Part shown: one piece after another, positions 55,401 to 64,000 of the stretch
Layout of the letters: each line of letters begins with the position of its first letter
How positions within the stretch are numbered: the stretch's first letter is position 1
NCBI GenBank assembly: GCA_963837355.1
Contig: CAWIMY010000001.1
Location: 101,261-165,260 of the forward strand
Direction of reading: 5' to 3'
Source of the DNA: Aureispira sp963837355
GTDB lineage: Bacteria > Bacteroidota > Bacteroidia > Chitinophagales > Saprospiraceae
Length of the DNA stretch: 64,000 nucleotides
The notes under the pieces: model-generated
Told to the model about the DNA's origin: nothing
Databases searched by the model: none
Seen by the model: only the letters and a program-made list of their open reading frames with translations
Position numbers and translations under genes: made by a program

Positions 55401-57262
55401 ATGCAAAGAAGCCGTGCGACTGTGGAAAATAACAACTACCCCCAATGCGAGCGGGCACGAGTGGTGGCACAGGCGGCATTGTCATGCGGGGCAATACCCA
55501 ATTTCTAAACAACTGGCGCAGCGCAGAGTTATGAAATACCAAGCGAGTGGTGCCAGTCCTTATTTGAGTCAGTTTATAGATTGCACCTTTGAAGTAAACG
55601 ACAACTTGCGTCAAAACTTCTTAGGGCATTTGCTCGGCGTGGAGCATTGGCCGTTTAGATTCAGCTGCACCTTCCGCGATACCCGTAGTCAACGAGACGA
55701 CGTCATCCTTACGGATTTTTACCTTATCGGCGAGTGTACAGCTCACGGCTTCGGCGGAATAGCGGCAACTTGGTTGAGGCTTCTGCTAGGAGGGGTCGTA
55801 CTGGGCGGTACGCCGACACAGTATACTCCAACGTAGTGGATCAGACGGATTTTGGACAACAACCGTGGGGTGGTTGTGCGCGCGAGTGGTGGCTTGAAAC
55901 TACTACGGAACAGTTTTGAAGTTGGTGGCCATCCTAGCACTGATAGCTATGGAGTGAGTATTTTGCGCCAAGGATTGAGGCAGACAGAGATGATTTTGCG
56001 CCTTCTGTTGATATGGCTGCTGGTGGCTGAGTTTTGGGTAGATGATTTGGGGAGTGGGTTGATGTGATCAGAAGCAATACCTTTACGAACTATCTTCAGC
56101 AAATTTCAGACATGGTAATAGTGGCTTTGATTTGAGCAATCAGTTTGGAGGATTGCAATATCTTTGCAATGGGCAAACAGGGAATGCGTTGGATATTACC
56201 GTCATCCAAGTTATCAATCACCTATAGGAGCAGCTACTGGGACTGATCAAGGAGATTTCAACAACCTGCTTACTCTTATCCTCTGAATGGGAGTTTTGCA
56301 ATAGATTGGCATATGAGTAATGATGCTTCTATTTTGAATAAAATCAATTATTGGCTACCCTAACCCTACAGGGGTACCTGCAGTTAATATAATCTACTCA
56401 AAGCTATTACTCCAAACTCTGCCTTTAGCCTATACTAATTTAGGTTTTTTTAAACCTTTAGGAGAATAGCAACCTTCAGCCTAAAGACAGCGTATTATCA
56501 ATATTGGGGAGAATATCAACAGCTCTTACAGGATTATCAAAATAAATTGTACTAGCACCACTTTACCCTCTGGAGGAAAAGGGCAGGATTCGGCGGCTAA
56601 AGCCAATGAGGTGATTTTTTATTATAGAAATGATCGACTGATACAAACTGTGATAGCATAGCGATTTGGATTGGGCACAAAGTAGCTCTGTCCACAGAGT
56701 ATGAATTGGTAGGAATAGTCACTGAGCTGTCGGCGGTATACTAATGCTATTGATCATCTTTCAACTATAACAGATGACTATACCTTGACAGGTGTAGTAT
56801 TCTATAATCGTCAAGATTATTTAATACTATTGAACCTGTTACAGGTAGCTTATAGACGAGCGAACAGAAGCAACGTTGACCAAAGATGAGGTGATTGTCT
56901 TGAATGAATTAGTGGAAAACAACTATGGTTTTATGACGGTAATATTATAGATTTCTTCTATAGTGATACCTATCGTTATCATGAGGCGCAGAAGGAATGG
57001 CCCTTAACAAAAATAGCCAAAGGAAATTTAGCTTATTTACCCGAACCCAACTACCGATTGGCAGTGTGCGCTACAAACTTCCTGAAGGAATAGAGAAAGG
57101 GCAATTGATTGTGACTTCTACAGCAGGGCAGCAGATGATCACCCTTACAGCCCAAGGGCAACAAGGAATATTGACATTAAATACAAGCAATTGGCTCGTT
57201 ATTTTGTGGTGTTATATACACAGGAAGAAGCGGTGGGCAAGCACGAGCTCATTATCCGATAA
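52472..57262 (+). pseudogene. Mirror copy of the large T9SS gene
   Basis: The start ATG is lost (ATATTTAAAATT in place of ATGTCAAAATT) and the frame is broken dozens of times. At 54,840 the Trp codon TGG is kept in YSNDAGDSW, where the left arm has TGA. It ends LIIR-stop at 57262. Confidence 0.85.
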
Positions 57263-57328
57263 GAGTCTAAATTTTTGTATCTTATAGGGATGCCGCAGTT
57301 GGCGGCATGCCCATTTAAATAATTGGCA

Positions 57329-58818
57329 ATGCGGTATATTATATCCCTATTTTATTGACTGTTGTTACTACAGTCGTGCTAGATCACGTTCAATAAGCGC
57401 TTCAAAGTAGCGTGTGCTAATACTATTCTGACGAGTGTAGAAGCCACCGACTCTTGTTATTATATAACGGGAATTGCTAGAGATACATTAGACTGTAGAA
57501 CAAGCGCTTTATTTCTAAAATTAGACACGTTAGGCAATATAGAAATCCAAAAATGGTATACCAATCCTAGAGGAAAGATAGAAACGTGGGCAAACTGTTT
57601 ACGAACAGATATAGATGGTAATTTGATAGTTAGTGGAGAGTTCTTTGATACGAGCCAAATTTCTGCTGTAATGCTCAAGTATACCCCTCAAGGAGATACC
57701 CTATGGACGAAGAAGATATCCAGAAACCCAACAGGAGCATATAATGGTACAGACGAATTAATAATTGCCCCTGATAGCTCTTATATATTGGCAGGACAAA
57801 CTAATATATTAGACAGCAATAGTTTTGTGGTGATGCAAATAGAGCGAGATGGGAATCTGAAATGGTACAAGAATTTCAACTACACGTCAAACGTTTGTAT
57901 AAACCATACTATCGTCCCTTTAGAAGACGGTTTTGTGATGGGCTATGCTAATACTGACCTTAACCATACTCCCATCGACTACACAGTATTATGCCAGCTA
58001 AAAAAGATGGATTATAACGGTAACGTACTCTGGGAGTGGCAGAATGATAGTAGTATACAGTTAGAAGGCGCAAATGACTTAATTCGAACCAAAGATGGAG
58101 GCTGGGTCATAGGAACAGCTATAGGAAAAGAATTTCTGAGGACAGGAGGTACAAGTTCTATATTTGCCCATGACAGCTATATTTTCAAACTAGACAGCGC
58201 TCGCAATTGGCTCTGGGGAACACCATTAAGAGCTTACTCTTATAGTGTCCACGCCAAAGTAGTGAAAGTAATAGAGCAACCAGATAGTAGCCTCATGACC
58301 TTTGATTGTGCGTCCCTTTCCCTTAAACGATACAGGAGCCACCATTGTCCAATGGCACGCGATGATGGAGATAGCTTGTGGTCGCATCAATATTACTACG
58401 CCCAACAATGGGGAGCAGTACACGAAATCGAACGTAGAACAACTCATGATGGTGGTTACTTAATAGCAGGACAAGCCAAGCTCAATGGCCAAGGCGTTTA
58501 CCAACAAGGCTGGCTCCTCAAACTAGACCAGCACGGCTGCCTGCCCCGTGCCCAGGCTGTCATACTGGGATTCTACCCATACCGACCCCAAGAAGCCGAA
58601 CTCAAAACCCCAACCCAGCGGTGGATTATCTCAATGTACTATATGGAAACCCGGCGAGTGGGTGAAAAATTAACCTTCCAAATATTGGATGGGCAGGGGC
58701 GGGTATTGCAAATTTATAAAGCGCGGAGAAGACTGCTTTTTCCTGTTTGGGACTTGTTAGCGGGCTGGTATGTGTTGGAAGTGCACGGCAGGATGGGCAG
58801 TTGTTTGTGAAAGGGTAG
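57329..58818 (+). pseudogene. Mirror copy of propeller protein 2, partly better preserved
   Basis: ATG at 57329. A long open part (57623-58810) covers most blades that are broken in the left-arm copy. Later frames are damaged around the sorting domain. It ends VKG-stop at 58818. Confidence 0.85.
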
Positions 58819-59235
58819 CTTATCAGGCCAACAGAATAGAAGCTACTTTGACAAAAGATAGAGGTGATTGTCTTAAATGAACTGACGGATAATAAGACTA
58901 TCCACTTCGCAGCAATGAAGGCAAGCATCGTAGATTTTTTGTATAGTGATACCTATCGTTATCATCTACACTACCAGAAGGAGCAGAAGAAAAAAGTTTG
59001 CAACGACCCTTAACTAAAGTGGCTAAAGGAAACTTAACCATCTATCCCAATCCTACTACAGATTGGGCAGATGTGCAGTACAAATTACCAAAGGATGTAA
59101 AGAAGGGACAATTAGTAGTTACCTCTACCTCAGGACAGCATTGATGTTGGAATTGTCACAACAACAAGGAGTATTAACCTTAAATACTAACCAATGGTTA
59201 TCAGGTATTTACTTTGTGATTTATGACAAGAATGT
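58819..59235 (+). pseudogene. Mirror copy of sorting-domain stub 2
   Basis: It reads AKGNLTIYPNPTTDW and the following sorting-domain residues across several frames. The final TQLIIRK is lost by deletion, and the hairpin follows at about 59,247-59,274. Confidence 0.8.
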
Positions 59236-59292
59236 TTTAGTAACTTATAGAGGTATTCCAAATTGGAATACCTCTACTTTAATTTTCGAATC

Positions 59293-60745
59293 ATGAAGTA
59301 TATACACTACTAGTATTATTACTATTTTTAATAATTGATAGCAATGGTCAAGTTACTTTTTAATATAGCACTACTATCTTAACAAGTATAGAAGTCACAG
59401 ATACTGCTCTATGTAACAGGAATAGCAAGAGATACGTCAGATTGTAGAACAAGTGCTTTGTTTCTAAAATTAGACACGTTAGGAGATATAGAAATACAAA
59501 ATCATACCAACTCTAGAGGTAAAATAGAAACATGGGCAAACTGCCTGCAAACAGATATTGATGGGAACTTACTAGTCACAGAACCGTTTTCGATTCAAAT
59601 CAAATGTCAGCTATTTAATTAAATATACCCCAGCAGGAGACACCCTTTGGACACAAAGATACCCTTGACCCAGCAATCCTATTGGGTTTTCTAATCGAAG
59701 TGATGAACTCGTTTTGCACTCTGATAGTTCTTATATTTTTGCTGGTCAAACAAATACAGTGGATACTAACAGTTTTGTAGTCATGCAGATAGAGCGAGAT
59801 GGAATTTTGACTATGATTGGAATGTTTGTATTCGTCATGATATTGTTCCCTTTTGGATGATGGTTTGCCATGGGTTATTCCAACACTAATAACAATCATA
59901 GACCTATAGATTATACGGTACTCTGCCAGATTAAAAAGATGGATTAGGTTCCTTATGGGAATGGCAAAATGATCACATACAACTACTAGGAGCGAATGAT
60001 CTTATTGGAAGGGTGGTCGGAACAGCCATAGGGAAAGAATTTTTACGCGGGAAAAATACATTGTACTGCTCACCCGTGACAGTATATTTTCAAGCTACAG
60101 ACATCCGCCAACTGGCTTTGGGTACTCCACTCAGAGCTTACTCTTTTAGTCAACGCGCCAAAGTAATGAAAGTCATAGAGCAACCTGACAGCAGCCTCAT
60201 GACTTTCGCATCACGACCGATACCTTCCCCTTAAATGATACGGAGCCACCATTGTACAATGGCATGCAATGGTGGCCAATTTGACGGGGATAGTTTGTGG
60301 TCACACCAATATTCTATCGCATGGGGGGCAGAAACACGAAATCTTTGATGTAAGCAAACCATGATGGTGGCCTCTTTATTTAGTGGCATGGGCCACCTAC
60401 CAACAAGGCTGGCTACTCAAACTAGACCAGCAGCCGCTACCTAGTCCAGGCTGTCATGTAGACAGCTCTGCTATTGGGATTCTACCAGTAGCTCCGACCC
60501 AAGCCGAACTCAAAATTGTACCCCAACCCAGGCGTGGATTATCTCAATGTATTGTATCGAAACAGCAGAGAAACTAACCTTAGAATATTCGATGGACCAG
60601 GCAGGCTGTTTACAGACGCATAGTACTAGTGATGTGTCCGATATGACCTATGTGTTTCCTGTGTGGGACTTGTTGAGCGGGTGGTATGTATTGGAGGTGC
60701 GGCAGAATGGGCGATTGAGTAGGAGTGAGTTATTTGTGAAAAGGT
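59293..60745 (+). pseudogene. Mirror copy of propeller protein 1
   Basis: ATG at 59293 (MKY). The frame breaks soon after; scattered blades and the end RSELFVK remain. The left-arm copy of this gene is fully open, so these breaks are specific to the right arm. Confidence 0.85.
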
Positions 60746-61192
60746 GTTTATCAGGACAATCGAACGGAAGCAACATTGACCAAAGACGAGGTGATTCTCT
60801 TAAATGAATTAGTGGAGAATAACTATGGTTTTGTGGCTATGAAAGCAGCTAATATCATAAATTTTGTATTCAGGGAAGCTTATAAATATTATTCCTACTC
60901 TACCAGAGAGTCAGCAAGAGAAGAGTTGGTTAACTAAAATAGAGCAGGGTAATTTTAACGATCTATCCCAATCCTACTACAGATTGGGCAGATGTGGTGC
61001 GAATTTAACACACCAAAGGATGTAGAAGAAGGGACAATTAGTAGTTACCTCTACTAGGACAGCAAGTATTGATGTTGGAATTGTCGCGGATTAACCTTAA
61101 ATACTAACCAATGGCTAACAGGAACCTATTTGTCACCACTATATGCAGAAGATAAAACGATAGAACAAACACAATTGATTATCAGGAAGTAA
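60746..61192 (+). pseudogene. Mirror copy of sorting-domain stub 1
   Basis: Fragments TLTKDEVILLNELVENNYGF and YPNPTTDW in different frames, ending at TAA 61192. Confidence 0.8.
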
Positions 61193-61279
61193 GAATTTTT
61201 AAGTAACTTATAGGACATTCCAATTTGGAGTGTCCTATTCTAATATCATGAAATATTTATTAATTTTTCTGTTAGCTAT

Positions 61280-61515
61280 TAGACGTTATTACGAATAGCC
61301 TTGCAGCGAAAAAGGATCTTTTTTCCTCACTCGGCGTTAAAAATTAATCCCATCCCGATAAAATCGGGATGAGCTGAAGCTGAATTATGAATACGCAGTT
61401 GTCAAATAGATCAGAATCACTTCGCGAGTCTTGATTGCTTGTGAACTCGCAAGCTCGGTTGATCTAGAAAAGCTCTCTTTTTATTACTATACAACCCCAT
61501 TCGTAATAACGTCTA
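61280..61515. repeat. Mirror copy of the TIR element
   Basis: Both 17-bp ends are intact, in reverse orientation to 37606-37840. The interior is nearly the same with small changes. Confidence 0.85.
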
Positions 61516-61596
61516 GTGTAGTGATTCTTTTTATACAACTGATAATAACTTGTGTTACAGTGCACTTAACTCTTTGTCCTGTTTTTCTTTATGTCG

Positions 61597-62650
61597 TTAC
61601 ACTACATGGTCTACCCCCAACACAAAGTTTAATACTTTATTGCGCACAAGTGGAAATAAAAACAGCATCAAAGCTGGTCAGAATTCCAAATCCTTTTGCT
61701 TTTTTTCAACATATTTACCCTGCATAATTTTGTCAAGTTCTCAATGGTGTTTAGAGTATCCATTACCACAGGTCTTCTTTTAACTTCGTAACTAGAAAGT
61801 TTATTCTCTTTGAAAAGTTTAGAAAAGACATTAGGCACCGCCTATTCCTAAGTTCATCCCTCTTGCGCCAAGTGCAAGTATATGAGCATTCCCCGCAAAA
61901 TAAATGTTGTCTTTATCAATGACCGATAATTACTATGACTGATCTTAAATTCAGAAGTCCATTGGATGGCTCCTGTAGTAGTGTTAATGGTAGTTTATTA
62001 AGAATATTTCTCGATGTTTCTTATTATTCTGCAGACCTTATCTTTTATACGCACCATGAATAATGCCCCTAAGTCGTACATAAAGATATGAGCCTCTTCC
62101 TTATTAAACGAGGTTTCAATTTCAGATCATAGACCAACCATTTATGGGTCAGTGGCCTCAAAAGAAAGGGAAAAATGCTTCCTAAGGCCTACTATTTTGT
62201 CCGCGCTAGATGACCCGATAATGGAACCCGTGCTTCCTGCTTCGACTTAACTTCTACCATTTATCTTCTCCTCGTTGATGTTGATGGAATTTAGCTCCAC
62301 GCCTCGTTGTATGGCTACCCCTCTGTTGTACAATAGCGTACTCATAATCTCTTCGCTGTCTGCTCGGTGATTGGACGAGCATGAATGGAAATTTGTCTGA
62401 CACGATGATTTCGTTTTTTTACCAGCAGTTTTCCATTCTTGTAGATATTAATGGCTTCTAGCGTTTCTCCATTTTTAAGAAATTCCGTTGCTCCTGTTGC
62501 GTTGAACGACATTCGAGCGTCAAAGCCCTTGAAAATGGACTTGGTTGTACTAATTTCTCAATGATTTTTACGTTCGCATACTTGTCTAAAAACGAAGCCG
62601 CTGATAAGCCAACAGGCAGTTGCCGCTAGTTAAAAGGTCTTTTTTGTCGT
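61597..62650 (-). pseudogene. Mirror copy of the FAD monooxygenase
   Basis: The start codon reads ACG in place of ATG (62650-62648), and many indels break the frame. The stop and the VDHVV end are conserved at 61597. Confidence 0.85.
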
Positions 62651-62709
62651 AATATTATGTGTTTAAGTTTATTATTATGGTACAAAGGTAGCAATTAAAA
62701 CGGCTTTCA

Positions 62710-62725
62710 TTTGACATATGTCAAA
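62710..62725. promoter_or_regulatory. Mirror copy of the 16-bp palindrome
   Basis: TTTGACATATGTCAAA is unchanged. Confidence 0.7.
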
Positions 62726-63278
62726 CAAATTGAGAGCGAATACACTAGGTTTGTTAAAGTGATCCCTAGATAGGAAGCGATATACATCAACGGTATTTTT
62801 AAAATCAATTCTGGCTGAGCGTTCGACGTTCTTCGCTGTACAATTGGAGATGAAAACAAGCCTTGTTCAAGCCATTCAGAATAGTCCACCAACACGTCGA
62901 AATTTGTTTGTAAAATAGAAGTATGCTCCCGTTGCATATACTCAAATACACTAAAGGGAATAAGCATCATGTTTTTGGTCTTTTCAAGCGTTTGAATAAA
63001 TTCTTTAGCAGGCTGTCTTTTTTTCAGGAAACTACCAAACGACACGGCCATACACCAGGGAATATAAATTCACTGGTAATTTCAATCCCTTTTTTTAGAT
63101 AATATTTCCGAATACAGCCTTCTAATACAATATAAGAGTAGGTGCAAACTTCTACCTTCTTCGACCGTATTTCGTTTTTTGAGTACTCTTTTGTCAATAT
63201 ATTGGAATAATAGAACTCTTGGCTCTCTAAGTCAAGAGTTACAATAGAAGCTTTAAACTTATTGATTGTTGTTTTCAT
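62721..63278 (-). pseudogene. Mirror copy of the Crp/Fnr regulator
   Basis: ATG at 63278. Two or more frameshifts (near 63,050 and 62,840) split it into open pieces, each clearly the same protein as 35781-36350. Confidence 0.85.
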
Positions 63279-63358
63279 CGTATTAGGTTGTCTTGAGCTC
63301 CACGCTAACTTTTTTATTACGCTAGACACAGATGATTGTAAGAGATTCGACCACTTCC

Positions 63359-64000
63359 TTAGCGCAAAGGAGTACACTTTAACCACCCATCGGCATGTTT
63401 CAGATAAATTTCTTTCGCTTTGTATTTATAATCATAACTACTATACCTAAAGGAACAAGCACCCGACACCAGCGGCGGCAACGCCCCACAGTCCTTTTTG
63501 TTTGACCAAGTAATTGCGATCGGGCAAGGTGTAGAGGTCTTCGTATTTAGGGGGCAACAGGCGCCCCTTTTTTAATAGAAACAAGAAGTCCGTTTTCCCC
63601 TTTATTAACAAAGAAAATATCCTTCTTGGGGCGGTAATCAAATTCGTCATTACAAAACGGGAATCAGCTCTTTTGCCTTGGCCATTGAGCAAGCCCCACT
63701 TGCCTTTTCTGCACCATAAATTGGTTGGTCTTTAGCACGTGAATTTTGCTATAAGCAAGGGGAAATAGACTGGGCGTTACCATTCCCATTTGTTTTCAAT
63801 TTAACCATAACGCGGTTGATGTCTTCGTAATATTGGACATCGTTGTACGCCATATCAAACAAGCATTTTAATCGACGAAAAAAGTAGTCCCCACTTACGG
63901 CCTTGGCGCACTTTGAGTTTAAAATTCTCTTCGTCAATCCAAATGTCATCGTATTCCATCGGCACTTCGACGTCCTTCGTTCCTGTCAAATCGAACCTGT
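63359..64000 (-). pseudogene. Mirror copy of the 3' part of the WG-repeat gene, cut by the window edge
   Basis: The stop is at 63359. WG units are readable in three frames up to the right end, which corresponds to position 35,052 of the left arm. Confidence 0.8.

Larger units (their letters stand above)
49942..64000. repeat. Right arm of a ~14-kb inverted duplication of 35,052-49,900, heavily degraded
   Basis: Every feature of 35,052-49,900 reappears here in reverse order and opposite strand. Paired positions are 47192/52472, 42059/57331, 39963/59293, 37606/61515, 36346/62725, 35781/63278 and 35052/64000. The pair sums fall from about 99,842 at the axis to 99,052 at the edge, so the right arm has lost a net ~790 bases (about 5%). 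Indels and substitutions hit genes, terminators and spacers alike. It is most likely a low-accuracy second reading of the same locus rather than a second set of genes. Confidence 0.9.

Noticed and set aside
49942..64000. Counting right-arm genes as paralogues of the left-arm genes
   Set aside because: Breaks occur everywhere irrespective of codon position, start codons are lost, and spacers match as well as genes. They are treated as a degraded mirror reading.

Overview
The window looks like part of a Bacteroidota chromosome, most likely a Saprospiraceae-type marine or gliding bacterium (family level is inference). Support comes from Bacteroidota-type promoters (-33 TTG, 19-20 nt spacer, -7 TAnnTTTG) before rpsO, tRNA-Cys, dnaB and a secreted-protein gene, from a one-piece hybrid two-component regulator with a propeller sensor, and from several secreted proteins with C-terminal type IX secretion (T9SS) sorting domains.

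Layout. 1-1255: rpsO-pnp (pnp cut by the left edge). 1384-5512: a membrane protein, a small lipidless exported protein, tRNA-Cys, a voltage-gated cation channel and a TerB-like protein. 5611-9766: a polysaccharide-deacetylase-like protein (minus), then efp, accB and accC. 9931-14001: a 1356-residue hybrid two-component regulator. 14554-18389: an accessory strip with a broken glycosyltransferase, three tandem paralogues of a small membrane protein (two broken), fcl beside a remnant that looks like gmd, a 36-codon small ORF and an HNH endonuclease. 18803-19042: a non-coding element with terminal inverted repeats. 19079-25903: dnaB carrying an intein in its Walker A motif, ruvC, a flippase-like membrane protein, an AAA ATPase, a tudor-like protein and an SDR. 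26013-29391: adenine deaminase, a GyrI-like protein, a pentapeptide-repeat protein and KptA. 29535-34055: two unknown genes of matching architecture next to an HscA-like Hsp70. 34205-37514: a WG-repeat protein, a Crp/Fnr regulator and an FAD monooxygenase, with a perfect palindrome between the last two. 37606-49883: a second copy of the non-coding element, then a minus-strand cluster of T9SS-exported proteins with a tandem duplication.

The dominant unusual feature is large scale. From about 49,921 to the right end, the sequence is the reverse complement of about 49,900 back to 35,052, so the last 14 kb is a mirror image of the preceding 15 kb. The right arm is about 5% shorter and is full of frameshifts in genes and changes in non-coding DNA alike. 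The left arm also has frameshifts, and at several of them the right arm keeps the reading frame. This fits two noisy readings of one locus (a fold-back long read or contig-end chimera) better than an evolved duplication. Right-arm genes should therefore not be counted as extra genes.

No clearly new defence or metabolic system is evident. The best candidates for new biology are the TIR element with shuffled internal modules, the T9SS propeller-plus-sorting-stub cassettes, the paired unknown genes beside the Hsp70, the decaying DnaB intein, and the palindrome between the Crp/Fnr gene and the monooxygenase.
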